Shown here one piece after another: positions 8,901-17,877 of a DNA stretch of 64,000 nt. The notes beneath the pieces were generated by a model. The model saw only the letters and a list, made by a program, of their open reading frames with translations. It had not been told where the DNA came from and ran no database searches. This DNA is from a bacterium (GTDB taxonomy: Bacteria; Verrucomicrobiota; Verrucomicrobiia; Limisphaerales; RI-55), in assembly GCA_016124235.1 (NCBI GenBank), contig WGOC01000019.1, positions 124,001 through 188,000 of the forward strand. Direction: 5' to 3'. The stretch's first letter is position 1, and every line of letters begins with the position of its first letter. Position numbers and translations under genes: made by a program.

Positions 8901-9308
8901 ATGAAAGAAGTCAAAGAGTTAACCGGCAGCATGCGAGGTGTTGAAACCGACACCGAACTGGTCTTTCCGAACATCCAAACTTGCGTGGCCGTGGTGGCGG
9001 TAGTCGGGCCGACGCTCGTCGGCGCCCATATCACCCTGGCGGATCGTGGCCGCCTTTCAGCCGTGGCCGAGTTGATCAAAAAACAGGGGCCGGTGGCTGA
9101 TCTCTATGTGGTTGGCCCAATTCTGGGCCCGTACAACGTTTCATCGTTCGCGAATTTTGGTGGTCGGCCCCATTTGTGCGCGACGCCGCCCGGTCCACCG
9201 TGGATTGATGTTCGGGCCAAGTTGATTCCCGGTGGCGTGCAATTCGAGCGGCGAAATACGGGAACGACCGCGTGGTCCGCAATTCCAGACGATCAATTCG
9301 TCAGCTGA
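8901..9308 (+). CDS. Hypothetical protein
   Basis: 135 residues from the ATG at 8901; a longer in-frame extension from 8790 would overlap the promoter and is unlikely. No family recognised. There is no signal peptide or membrane segment. Alternating hydrophobic strands (CVAVVAVVGPTLVGAHITL, then DLYVVGPILGPYNV) suggest an alpha/beta fold reminiscent of CheD-like small proteins, but catalytic residues of that family are not evident. Transcribed towards the convergent hpnA-like gene. Confidence 0.6.
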   Translation: MKEVKELTGSMRGVETDTELVFPNIQTCVAVVAVVGPTLVGAHITLADRGRLSAVAELIKKQGPVADLYVVGPILGPYNVSSFANFGGRPHLCATPPGPPWIDVRAKLIPGGVQFERRNTGTTAWSAIPDDQFVS

Positions 9309-9356
9309 GTTGGCCGCATCGCACAATTTCCGCGCGACTCGCTTGCGTTTTCGAGG

Positions 9357-10364
9357 TCAAGCTTCGACGTATCCGTTTGAGCGGAACCATTCGACCGCAT
9401 CGGCCAACGCCTGCTTGGGCGGGGTTTGCGGCAGGCCAAGTTCGCGAATCGCCTTGGCCGGGTTGAACCACATTTTGTGTTTCGCCATGCGAACACCGGC
9501 GAGCGGCGCTTTCGGCGGTTTGCTGCTCAGCCACGCAATCGCTTCGTCGACATACGCCGCGCCCAGGGCCACGGCGTACGGCACTTGAAATCGGGGCGCC
9601 GGCAGGCCGGTGATTTCCGCGAGCGCGTCGAGCGCCTGTTTCATGGTCCAATTACCTTCCGCATGGCCGAGAATGTATTTCTCGCCGACGCGACCTTTCT
9701 CGGCGGCGAGAATGTGACCGGCCGCGACGTCGCGCACGTGAACCCAGTTCAATCCGGTATCGAGATACGCCGGCATCGCGCGGTTCAGGAAATCGACGAT
9801 CACCTTGCCCGTCGGCGTTGGTTTCACATCACGCGGACCAACCGGTGCGCTCGGGTTCACTATGACAATCGGCAGGCCCTTGTCCACCAACTCGAACGCA
9901 ACCACCTCGGCCCTGAACTTCGAAAGCTTGTAATGGTTGCTCATCTGCGCGGCCGTGACCGGCGTCGATTCGTCCGTCGGTTTGAATTCGCCGTTTTCTT
10001 CGGGCGGCAATCCGATGCAACCCACCGTGCTCGTGTAAACGATCCGCGAACATCCGGCCTTGTGCGCGGCTTCGAGGACATTTCGGGTACCGTCGACGTT
10101 GGCGGCGTACATCGGCGCGTAATCCGGCAGCCATAGATGGTAACTGGCGGCCACGTGAAAACACCAATCGCAGCCGCGCATGGCCGCCGTCAGCGCGGGG
10201 CGATCCCCGATATCGCCGGGCACGGCTTGATAATCCGCACCCGCCAGACCGCGCACGTCAGCACCCGGTCGCAGCAACGCCTTCACGGTGTGACCGCGCG
10301 CAACCAGCTCGTGAACGAGATTGGACCCGATGAATCCGGAGGCACCTGTGACGAAACAGTTCAT
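9357..10364 (-). CDS. NAD(P)-dependent sugar epimerase/dihydroflavonol reductase-like, HpnA-type
   Basis: 335 residues from the ATG at 10364. The N-terminal Rossmann motif VTGASGFIGSNLVHELVARG, the segment HVAASYHLWLPDYAPMYAAN, and the catalytic YKLSK (YxxxK) with upstream VYTSTVG place it in the extended-SDR family, closest in wording to hopanoid-associated HpnA proteins. Its substrate is not proven, and no other hopanoid gene (shc, hpnC-H) is in the window, so a general NAD-dependent epimerase/reductase role is the safe call. Convergent with the 8901 gene. Confidence 0.85.
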   Translation of the reverse strand: MNCFVTGASGFIGSNLVHELVARGHTVKALLRPGADVRGLAGADYQAVPGDIGDRPALTAAMRGCDWCFHVAASYHLWLPDYAPMYAANVDGTRNVLEAAHKAGCSRIVYTSTVGCIGLPPEENGEFKPTDESTPVTAAQMSNHYKLSKFRAEVVAFELVDKGLPIVIVNPSAPVGPRDVKPTPTGKVIVDFLNRAMPAYLDTGLNWVHVRDVAAGHILAAEKGRVGEKYILGHAEGNWTMKQALDALAEITGLPAPRFQVPYAVALGAAYVDEAIAWLSSKPPKAPLAGVRMAKHKMWFNPAKAIRELGLPQTPPKQALADAVEWFRSNGYVEA

Positions 10365-10476
10365 GAACAAGCCGTCAAAACGGCGCCAGCGGGTTTAGCG
10401 GAAGGCGAGACGGTGTGGAAATCATTTTCTGATCGACCGTTGACGAAATCCCTGGACGCCGGTTCAAGTAATCCCC

Positions 10477-11607
10477 ATGCAAGTCACCGTGCGCGGCCGG
10501 CGCCGCCATTATCGAACCGTCACTTTTGATGCGAAGGCCAACGTCGTTGAACTCATCGAGCAACGCCTCCTGCCGCACGAGTTCACTTTCTTTCGCGCGG
10601 AGAATTTCCGGGAAACCGCGCTCGCCATTCGCGACATGATCGTCCGCGGCGCACCGGCCATCGCAGCGACCGCGGCGTACGGAATGGCGCAGGGCGCGCA
10701 GGCGTTTCGCGGTCGCGATTCCAAAAAGTTTGCGCGCCACATCAACCTTGTTTTCGAGGCGTTGAAAAATGCGCGTCCCACAGCCGTCGATCCGGTCAAC
10801 GCGATGCTACAGGTCCGCGCGGCGATGAAATCCGGCGAAACGGTCGAGGAACAACAGGCGATCGCGCTCGCCGCCGCCGAACACTTTGCCAACGAAGACG
10901 TCGAACATTGCGCGGCCATCGGTCGTCACGGCGCGAAGTTGATCAAGAACGGCACGCGAGTGCTCACGCATTGCAACGCCGGCTGGCTGGCGACGGTGGA
11001 CATCGGGACGGCCACGGCGCCGATTTACGAGGCGCAAAAGCGAGGGCGCAAATTTCACGTGTTTTGCGATGAAACCCGGCCGCGTTGCCAGGGCGCGTCG
11101 CTCACCGCGTGGGAACTCGCGCAACAAGGTGTTTCGCATCAGGTGATCGCCGACAACGCCGCCGGCCATCTCATGCAGCGCGGCGAAATCGATCTGGTGA
11201 TTGTCGGGAGCGATCGCACGCTCGGGCGCACGGGCGAGGTCGCGAACAAGATTGGCACTTACACCAAGGCCGTGCTCGCGAAGCGTCACGGCATTCCGTT
11301 TTACGTCGCCATTCCGCTATCGACGATCGACTGGAATCTGAAGCGCGGCTTCGACATTCCGATCGAAGAACGCGCCGATCACGAAGTGCTGGGCGCCTGG
11401 GGAGTCGTTGATAATCCATCAACAAAGAACTCAAAAGCGAAAGTCGGCAAACGAGCCTACGTGCGCATCGCCAACTCGACCAGCACAGCTCGGAATCCGG
11501 GGTTTGACGTGACGCCGGCGGAGCTCGTCACCGGCATCATCACGCCGGTCGGTATTTTCAAACCAGATGAGTTGTGGAAACGGCGGATGGAGTTGATCGG
11601 CATGTAA
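10477..11607 (+). CDS. mtnA: S-methyl-5-thioribose-1-phosphate isomerase
   Basis: 376 residues. Converts methylthioribose-1-phosphate to methylthioribulose-1-phosphate in methionine salvage. Family blocks are complete: AIRDMIVRGAPAIAATAAYG, LTHCNAGWLATVDIGTA (catalytic Cys), CDETRPRCQGASLTAWEL, DLVIVGSDRTLGRTGEVANK (catalytic Asp), and the C-terminus PAELVTGIITPVGIFKP. No other mtn gene is nearby. The last 100 bases are duplicated 717 bases downstream, beyond a Uma2 gene. Confidence 0.96.
   Translation: MQVTVRGRRRHYRTVTFDAKANVVELIEQRLLPHEFTFFRAENFRETALAIRDMIVRGAPAIAATAAYGMAQGAQAFRGRDSKKFARHINLVFEALKNARPTAVDPVNAMLQVRAAMKSGETVEEQQAIALAAAEHFANEDVEHCAAIGRHGAKLIKNGTRVLTHCNAGWLATVDIGTATAPIYEAQKRGRKFHVFCDETRPRCQGASLTAWELAQQGVSHQVIADNAAGHLMQRGEIDLVIVGSDRTLGRTGEVANKIGTYTKAVLAKRHGIPFYVAIPLSTIDWNLKRGFDIPIEERADHEVLGAWGVVDNPSTKNSKAKVGKRAYVRIANSTSTARNPGFDVTPAELVTGIITPVGIFKPDELWKRRMELIGM
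11501..11600 (+). repeat. mtnA 3'-end repeat, copy 1 (inside mtnA)
   Basis: This 100-base stretch, the coding end of mtnA, is found again at 12218-12317 with 85 of 100 bases identical and no gaps by hand alignment. Both copies start at ggtttgacg and run to the end of the reading frame. Copy 1 encodes the functional C-terminus. The two copies form direct repeats around the Uma2 gene. Confidence 0.88.
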
Positions 11608-11669
11608 TGGGCGCACTTGCATCGGAAACTTCCGCTGGCTTTGTCGCGTGCCTTTGCTAGGTTGGCGTC

Positions 11670-12224
11670 ATGGCAACCGTCTTGGAGAAACAGGCCCGGC
11701 GCTGGACCTACGAGGAATATTGCCGCCTCGACGATGACCAGCGCCATGAGATCATTGACGGAAATCTGCTTATGGCACCCTCCCCCGACCATTGGCATCA
11801 AGACTCGTCAAGAAAGCTCTTCCGGCTGATTGACCGGTTTGTCACGCAGCACAGGCTTGGTGAGGTTTTTTACGCGCCACTCGACGTCGTTCTGGACCGG
11901 GCCAACGTCGTCCAGCCGGACTTGATCTTCGTGGCGGCCGCCAACCTCGGCATCATCCAGCGGCGCGGCATCTTTGGCGTGCCCGACCTGTTGATCGAGC
12001 TGGTCTCGCCCTCCAGCGTACGGCGCGATCGTTATGACAAGCGGGACCTCTACGCCCGGTTCGGCGTGAAGGAATACTGGATCGGTGATCCCGCCAACCG
12101 CTCCCTCGAAATCCTCACGCTCAAGGAAGGCCGTTACGAACTCCACAGCGCCGCCGAGGAAAAGGGCCGGCTCACCTCCCTGGTTCTGGCCGGGCTCGAG
12201 TTCGATCTCACAGAGGTGGTTTGA
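11670..12224 (+). CDS. Uma2 family (DUF820, PD-(D/E)xK fold) putative endonuclease
   Basis: 184 residues. The Uma2 core is clear: RWTYEEYCRLDDDQRHEIID at the start, VVQPDLIFVAA, GVPDLLIELVSPSS (the D...ExV part of the nuclease motif), and DLYARFGVKEYWIGDP. Uma2 proteins are abundant, often multicopy, in cyanobacteria and Planctomycetes/Verrucomicrobiota; their biological role is not settled. Here the stop codon (12222-12224) sits inside a second copy of the mtnA tail, so the gene appears to have arrived by insertion at the 3' end of mtnA. Confidence 0.9.
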   Translation: MATVLEKQARRWTYEEYCRLDDDQRHEIIDGNLLMAPSPDHWHQDSSRKLFRLIDRFVTQHRLGEVFYAPLDVVLDRANVVQPDLIFVAAANLGIIQRRGIFGVPDLLIELVSPSSVRRDRYDKRDLYARFGVKEYWIGDPANRSLEILTLKEGRYELHSAAEEKGRLTSLVLAGLEFDLTEVV

Positions 12225-12317
12225 CGCGGTGCCGGCTGAACTCGTTACCGGCATCATCCCGTCGGTCGGTATTTGCAAACCAGGTGAGTTTTGGAAGCGG
12301 CGGAAGGATTTGATCTG
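12218..12317 (+). pseudogene. mtnA 3'-end remnant, copy 2 (downstream of Uma2)
   Basis: In the mtnA frame this reads PAELVTGIIPSVGICKPGEF and on to a TGA at 12316-12318; 23 of 32 residues match the real MtnA C-terminus. The rest of mtnA is absent. Nine amino-acid changes from 15 base differences suggest relaxed selection. It is either the displaced original tail or a partial duplicate. Confidence 0.85.
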
Positions 12318-12371
12318 AAGCAAAGAAGGCAACTCCGGATGCTTCCACGACATAGCTCTTTTTTTGCTTGT

Positions 12372-12617
12372 TCAATCATCCCTTTCATTTCTGTGGCCAC
12401 GAATCGCGATACCAATGATGAATCCCAAGATCGCCAGAGGCGCTGCGATGATTGGCCAAAAGAGCGGACCACCCGAATCGTGAAGGATGAAAGCGCAGAA
12501 TAGAAAGACAACAAACGGAATTAAGCAGCCCCCGAATCCGCAACCAATGAGCGGAGCGAACCGGTACGAACTCTTCTTTCTGGACTCGGGTTGCGACGGA
12601 GATTGTTTCTCACTCAT
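12372..12617 (-). CDS. Small two-helix membrane protein, unknown
   Basis: 81 residues from the ATG at 12617 (MSEKQSPSQPESRKKSS); an upstream in-frame start at 12653 is possible. A polar, Ser/Lys-rich N-terminus is followed by two hydrophobic segments, roughly IGCGFGGCLIPFVVFLFCAF and FWPIIAAPLAILGFIIGIAI, and a charged tail. No family recognised. It sits between the mtnA remnant and the FAD oxidoreductase. Confidence 0.6.
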   Translation of the reverse strand: MSEKQSPSQPESRKKSSYRFAPLIGCGFGGCLIPFVVFLFCAFILHDSGGPLFWPIIAAPLAILGFIIGIAIRGHRNERDD

Positions 12618-12655
12618 GCAATGGCCATTCAGTAGATTCGGGGCGACCACCACGC

Positions 12656-14446
12656 TTATTCCATAATCTTTGGCATCTGCAACACCTGCCCATCTTTCAA
12701 CAACAGCTCGCGCAGTTCCGGATACTTCACATCCTGCACAGATTGCTGGTCATCGATTGCAATCACGGCGGCGGTGGCGGCGCTCTGGCCGAGAATCATG
12801 AACACCGGTTCCATCCGGATACTGCCGTAGGCGATGTGTGACGCCGAAACGCAAACCGGCACGAGTAGGTTTTCGCATTCGACTTTCTTTGGCACCAGTG
12901 AACCATAAGCGATCTCATACGGCGCCTTGAGCCCGACGCCTATGTCGCCTTCGTTTTGCACAAATCCTTCCCGCGTGATGTAGCGTTGCACGTTGTGGGA
13001 ATCGATGCCGTAGCTGCCCATGCCAACGGATTCCGGCGTCGGCCGGCGTTTCATCAATTCGTTCTCGGTCATAATAAACTCACCGATCATCCGGCGCGCT
13101 TCGCGTACGTAAATTTGGTGCGGCCAGTTTCTGTTGTCGGTGAATTCGTCCTTCGCCAGTCCCCAGCGGCTCATCTGCTCGCGCACTTCGGCCGGCACGC
13201 GCGGATCGTTGGCGATGAAGTAGAACCAGCCTTTCTCGTAGGTCTCGTGTTCCTGGAGAATCTCGCGCCGGCGCTCGTAACTGGCTTCCGGGTAATCGTA
13301 ATTCATCCCGATGTTGTCCGTGCTCATCGGGCCGTGATTGTTCGTGTCGGTCTTGTGGTTCGGGATCGGATCAAACTTTTGAAACGTCTCGCGCCAACCG
13401 GCGTTGAAGATCCGGAGCAAGAGTTCGTATTGACCGGTATCGTAGCCGTCGGGCTTGGGAAAGGGCGCGCGATTCTCCGGCACATCGGTCAGGCAAACGC
13501 GATAACAATACGCCTGTACGCGCTGGTCGGCGGAACCGTGTTTGCCGGGCGGTTCGGTGCTGATACGGGGCAACACACCGCTCGCCGGATCACCGGGAAT
13601 GACATACGGACTGATGCCGTGCGGAAGAACGCCGAAATGATGGCGGTGATGCAACACACCGGTCTGCACGCCGTTCCATTTCTCGCCATAAGTCGCCTGC
13701 GATTCACGACCGACGGTGTAACTCACGCCGGCAGCCGCCATGAGATCGCCTTCGTAAGTCGCGTCAATGAACATCCGACCGGCAAACATTTTTCCGCTCA
13801 AGGTCGTAATCGACACAATCCGGCTGTTGGCTTTCTTCACGCCATGTTCGCGATCGAGCCACTCGTTGCGTTCGACCGGGATGTCATTTTCGCGGATGAA
13901 GTCTTCGAACACTTTCTCGGCGACGTGCGGTTCAAAGATCCACATCGTGCGTTGTGTGCCGTCGATGGCGGGTGTGCCCTGCCCCTTGTTGCCGTATTCC
14001 TCCTTCTTCTGCCAACGCCAGGCGTCTGGTCCATCGTAGTGTGCCCAAACGCGATGATAAAACTCTCGTGAAAGGCCGCCGATGACTGCTTTGTTGCCAG
14101 TGTCAGTGAAGCCAAGTCCACCGCTTGAAAGTCCACCGAGATGCTCATCCGGGCTCACAATGACCACCGACTTTCCCATGTGCTTGGCCTGAACCGCCGC
14201 AATCACGCCGGCCGACGTGCCACCGTACACAACGATGTCGTAAGTTGCCGCCAGCACGGCGTGGCCGCCTGTGAACATCGCAATGGCAACCAACATTGCG
14301 GCGACTTTCGCAAACCGGCGACGCGGTGAAATTTGGTTCCCGCGAATCGAATCGCGTTTGCTAGCGCCGGCTGCGAGTGCCGGCCCCAACTTGCTTAAAG
14401 TGAGTTGCGCGTCGCGACTATGCGACGATCTAAAACTTGAGTGCAT
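12656..14446 (-). CDS. Secreted FAD-dependent oxidoreductase (FAD_oxidored family)
   Basis: About 596 residues from the ATG at 14446; an upstream start at 14569 is also open. A signal-like segment (VAAMLVAIAMFTGGHAVLAA) precedes the dinucleotide-binding motif DIVVYGGTSAGVIAAVQA and the flavin-contact block GGLSSGGLGFTDTGNKAVIG. The middle contains FIDATYEGDLMAAAGVSYTV and the C-terminus VPVCVSASHIAYGSIRMEP, as in the family common in Planctomycetes and Verrucomicrobiota, where it often accompanies polysaccharide degradation. The physiological substrate is unknown. Confidence 0.9.
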   Translation of the reverse strand: MHSSFRSSHSRDAQLTLSKLGPALAAGASKRDSIRGNQISPRRRFAKVAAMLVAIAMFTGGHAVLAATYDIVVYGGTSAGVIAAVQAKHMGKSVVIVSPDEHLGGLSSGGLGFTDTGNKAVIGGLSREFYHRVWAHYDGPDAWRWQKKEEYGNKGQGTPAIDGTQRTMWIFEPHVAEKVFEDFIRENDIPVERNEWLDREHGVKKANSRIVSITTLSGKMFAGRMFIDATYEGDLMAAAGVSYTVGRESQATYGEKWNGVQTGVLHHRHHFGVLPHGISPYVIPGDPASGVLPRISTEPPGKHGSADQRVQAYCYRVCLTDVPENRAPFPKPDGYDTGQYELLLRIFNAGWRETFQKFDPIPNHKTDTNNHGPMSTDNIGMNYDYPEASYERRREILQEHETYEKGWFYFIANDPRVPAEVREQMSRWGLAKDEFTDNRNWPHQIYVREARRMIGEFIMTENELMKRRPTPESVGMGSYGIDSHNVQRYITREGFVQNEGDIGVGLKAPYEIAYGSLVPKKVECENLLVPVCVSASHIAYGSIRMEPVFMILGQSAATAAVIAIDDQQSVQDVKYPELRELLLKDGQVLQMPKIME

Positions 14447-14637
14447 GAGGGAGGTTATCGTGAAGGCGGGCGGCCGGGCTAGTTTCACTTCTTCAAGTTG
14501 GGTCGGAAGGTCACAGTTTATTGCTGGTTGGCAAAAATGTGTTTCCGGAAACGCGGCGACCGGAACCATTATTCAGCAACCCGGAATGCTACAGCGCCGT
14601 TGATGTCCCTTCTGAATCCGGACGAAGCACGTCAAAT

Positions 14638-15432
14638 TCAACTCCACTTTTGATGCTGCGCCGTCAATGCGCGATCCAAATGCGTGTAGCCGCCATCCAC
14701 AAATATGATCTGGCCAGTCGTGTGCGAAGAAACGGGGGAAGCCAGAAACACCACCATGGCGGCCATCTCTTCCGGCGTTGTCATGCGATGACCGAGTGGC
14801 ACCAAGCTTTCGATCGCCGTGCGCGTGGCCACCGGGTTGGGCAGAGAAGCGAGCCAACGCTGATATTGATCGGTGTTGCACTCGGCGGGCAGAACGGCAT
14901 TCACACGGACGCCGTTGGGCGCCAGCGCCGCAGCCCATTCACGGGTGAGCGCGTTGATGCCACCTTTCGCCGCCGCATAACCCGAAGTCGAACCCTGCCC
15001 GGTAACCGACACCTTGGAACCAAGATTCACGATTGCTCCCTTCGCCTTCTTGAGATGTTCGGCGGCGAAATGTGTCAGCGAATACGCGGGCAGGAGATTG
15101 CGCTGAAGCGACGCAAGGAATTTTTCCGGTGGTTGATCAAGTGCGACCGCGTCGTTCACGCCGGCATTATTTACGAGGATGTCCAACCGGCCGAATGACT
15201 CAACCGTTTCGGCGACTGCTTCACGACAGTTAGATTCGTTGGAAAGATCGCCCTGAAAGAAAAGGAGTCGACCAACCGGAGCGCTCGTTACCAACGCGTC
15301 GCCAGCCGCTTGATCCAGATCGGCGATCGCCACCGAAGCGCCTTCCGCGAGCAGGAGTTTCACGCAAGCCGCGCCGATCCCTTTTGCGCCGCCGCTGACG
15401 AGCGCGACTTTGCCGTCCAGTCCGAGGTTCAT
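14638..15432 (-). CDS. SDR family oxidoreductase (L-fucose dehydrogenase-like)
   Basis: 264 residues, classical short-chain dehydrogenase. Cofactor motif VSGGAKGIG, structural NNAG, catalytic Ser in IVNLGSKVS and YAAAK (YxxxK) are all present, and the protein ends with TGQIIFVDGGYTHLDRAL. The wording of its C-terminal half resembles sugar (fucose-type) dehydrogenases of Verrucomicrobiota, but substrate assignment from sequence alone is weak. A sulfatase gene lies nearby on the other strand, compatible with polysaccharide breakdown. Confidence 0.88.
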   Translation of the reverse strand: MNLGLDGKVALVSGGAKGIGAACVKLLLAEGASVAIADLDQAAGDALVTSAPVGRLLFFQGDLSNESNCREAVAETVESFGRLDILVNNAGVNDAVALDQPPEKFLASLQRNLLPAYSLTHFAAEHLKKAKGAIVNLGSKVSVTGQGSTSGYAAAKGGINALTREWAAALAPNGVRVNAVLPAECNTDQYQRWLASLPNPVATRTAIESLVPLGHRMTTPEEMAAMVVFLASPVSSHTTGQIIFVDGGYTHLDRALTAQHQKWS

Positions 15433-15562
15433 GTTGGCGAAAGGTTAGAGCGCCAACCCGAGTAACGCGAGCGAAAGGAATTTGTGAACGCCGCTGATTG
15501 AACATATCAGAAACGAATGTTGACCAACCAAAAAGATGTGGAGTTGGTGGAGTGTGCAGGCA

Positions 15563-16042
15563 ATGAAACGATTCAATTTGAGGCCATCGGCGTTGCAAAT
15601 GATTTCATTAGCGTTCTCGCTGTTTGCCATCTTTGCCGCCGTCACATTTCTCGTCTTGCCAAAAGACGCAAGATACGAGGCGCAATTGGAAACCGCTCGC
15701 TTCGTCGAGCGATCAGCCCGAAGTCTCGACTCGCGTCACGTCGAAAAGCTCGCACGGCAGTGGGGCGAGAGCGCACGTTCCAAGTTGCTTGACCAACAAG
15801 TTGAGAACGGGGAACTGGCAAAAATACAATATCGCGCCAAAGCTCCGTTTGATATCGCGCAATTTTTTGACGACGTGAGATCGTTCACCAGAACCAACAA
15901 TTATCAGATCAAAGGCATCACTCACCACGAGCTGAACAATGAAACAAACCTTCTAACCGTTTGGGTCGAAGCAAAAGACAGGGCGACCGTTCAGAAACAC
16001 ATTTTTTTGTCGTTTCCGGATCTTCAGCAAATTGTCCCTTGA
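15563..16042 (+). CDS. Hypothetical single-pass membrane protein
   Basis: 159 residues from the ATG at 15563. An N-terminal membrane segment (about SLAFSLFAIFAAVTFLVLP, residues 16-35) is followed by a charged, helix-rich extracytoplasmic part (YEAQLETARFVERSARSLDS) and a C-terminal alpha/beta region. No known family recognised; the topology resembles periplasmic parts of pilus or secretion assembly proteins, but nothing around it supports that. Confidence 0.6.
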   Translation: MKRFNLRPSALQMISLAFSLFAIFAAVTFLVLPKDARYEAQLETARFVERSARSLDSRHVEKLARQWGESARSKLLDQQVENGELAKIQYRAKAPFDIAQFFDDVRSFTRTNNYQIKGITHHELNNETNLLTVWVEAKDRATVQKHIFLSFPDLQQIVP

Positions 16043-16196
16043 GTGCCGTGCATTCAAATGCAGCCAGCCAGCCGGGCCAAACCCTCGAGGTCCGAATTGC
16101 CGTTCGTTTACCTCATGGTTCCCGTTGATCAGATTACCCGCCGAAGACTCTCATCGATGATTGCGCGCACTTGGATACGCGGACTAACCTACCGAA

Positions 16197-17765
16197 GTGA
16201 AATTCGTCGCGTTTGCCTTTCTAATTTTCCTTCTGGCGGCATGCCGTTCCTTTGCCGCGCCACCGAACATTTTGTTCGCGATCGCCGACGATCAGTCGTT
16301 TCCGCACGCCGGCGCGTATGGTACCACCTGGGTGAAAACACCGGCGTTTGATCGCGTGGCGCGTGAGGGATTGCTGTTCACTCATGCTTACACGGCAAAC
16401 GCGAAGTGCGCACCGTCGCGTGCCTGCATTATTACCGGTCGGAATTCGTGGCAGCTCAAGGCAGCCGCGAATCACGTGCCGTTCTTTCCGCCGGAATTCA
16501 AATCGTACCCGGAAGCGTTGAAGGAGCATGGGTGGTTTGTCGGTTGCACGGCCAAAGGTTGGGCGCCGGGTGTCGCGAATGATGCCGATGGCAAACCGCG
16601 TCAGCTCACCGGGCGTCCGTTCAATGCGCGCAAAAACAAGCCGCCCACCAGCGGCATTTCGCGGATTGATTACGCGGCGAACTTCGAAGACTTCCTCAAC
16701 GCCGCGCCGCCCGGCAAGCCGTGGTGCTTTTGGTATGGCGCGACCGAACCGCATCGCGGATACGAGTATCAATCCGGTGCGAAGAAGGGCGGCAAACACA
16801 CGACGGACATCGATCACGTTCCAGCATTTTGGCCGGACAACGACGTGGTGCGAAATGACCTGCTCGATTACGCGTTTGAGATCGAATGGTTTGACCTGCA
16901 TCTGGGCCGAATGATCAAGCTGCTCGAAGAACGTGGCTTACTCGACAACACGTTGATCGTGGTGACGGCGGATAACGGCATGCCGTTCCCGCGCGTGAAA
17001 GGTCAGGAATATGAAATGTCCAATCACCTGCCGCTCGCGATCCGTTGGCCGAAAGGAATCAAGAATCCCGGCCGCGTGATCGACGACTACGTGAGCTTCA
17101 TTGACTTCGCGCCGACATTTGTCGAAGTCGCCGGTTTGAAATGGTCGGATACCGGCATGGCGCCGTCACCGGGCCGAAGTTTGACGGATATCTTCAACGC
17201 GACGACCGGCGGTCTGGTGAACCCGGCGCGGGATCACGTGTTGATCGGCAAAGAGCGGCACGACGTCGGACGGCCGAACGACTGGGGTTATCCGATTCGC
17301 GGGATCGTGAAAGACGGGTTGCTCTATCTGGAAAACTTCGAGACGAACCGCTGGCCGGCGGGGAATCCGGAAACCGGCTATTTGAACACCGACGGCAGTC
17401 CAACGAAAACGGAAATCCTTAATGCCCATCGGGCCGATAAGTTGGATCTCCACTGGACGCAGGCGTTCGGCAAACGGCCCGGCGAGGAAATGTTCGATGT
17501 GCGTACCGATCGCGAGTGCTTGGTCAACGTCGCCGGTCTGCCTGCCTACGCCGCGGTTCGCGAGTCAATGCGTGAGCAGATGATCGCCGAGCTGAAGGCT
17601 CAAGGTGATCCGCGGATGTTTGGCCAGGGTCATGTATTTGACGATTATCCATATGCGGACGCCCGCACGCGTGATTTTTACAACCGGTTCATGAACGGCG
17701 AGAAGATCAATGCCGGCTGGGTGAACAAATCGGATTTCGAAACACCGGAAGTCGAACGTCAATGA
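16197..17765 (+). CDS. Sulfatase (type I, heparan N-sulfatase-like)
   Basis: 522 residues from a GTG at 16197. The signal region ends [10 protein letters not shown], which fits either a lipobox (LAAC) or signal peptidase I cleavage. The metal site starts [10 protein letters not shown] and the formylglycine site is C71-A-P-S-R (CxPSR), so Cys71 is the residue expected to be converted. The order of blocks ([20 protein letters not shown] in the second half) matches N-sulfoglucosamine sulfohydrolase-type enzymes. Acts outside the cytoplasm on sulfated polysaccharide; the exact substrate is unknown. No formylglycine-generating enzyme is in the window. Confidence 0.93.
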   Translation: MKFVAFAFLIFLLAACRSFAAPPNILFAIADDQSFPHAGAYGTTWVKTPAFDRVAREGLLFTHAYTANAKCAPSRACIITGRNSWQLKAAANHVPFFPPEFKSYPEALKEHGWFVGCTAKGWAPGVANDADGKPRQLTGRPFNARKNKPPTSGISRIDYAANFEDFLNAAPPGKPWCFWYGATEPHRGYEYQSGAKKGGKHTTDIDHVPAFWPDNDVVRNDLLDYAFEIEWFDLHLGRMIKLLEERGLLDNTLIVVTADNGMPFPRVKGQEYEMSNHLPLAIRWPKGIKNPGRVIDDYVSFIDFAPTFVEVAGLKWSDTGMAPSPGRSLTDIFNATTGGLVNPARDHVLIGKERHDVGRPNDWGYPIRGIVKDGLLYLENFETNRWPAGNPETGYLNTDGSPTKTEILNAHRADKLDLHWTQAFGKRPGEEMFDVRTDRECLVNVAGLPAYAAVRESMREQMIAELKAQGDPRMFGQGHVFDDYPYADARTRDFYNRFMNGEKINAGWVNKSDFETPEVERQ

Positions 17766-17877
17766 CGGCCCGCATCCGGCCACATTTTGTCCAGCCCACG
17801 ATTTGAGGGAGCGTTAGTCTTCGCTCGGCAACGGCCACGTACGCGTGTAGCTTTTCCAAGCAGATCATTTTTGAAAC

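Noticed and set aside
12956-14071. 371-codon open frame on the plus strand
   Set aside because: Antisense shadow of the FAD-dependent oxidoreductase, which has clear motifs on the other strand.
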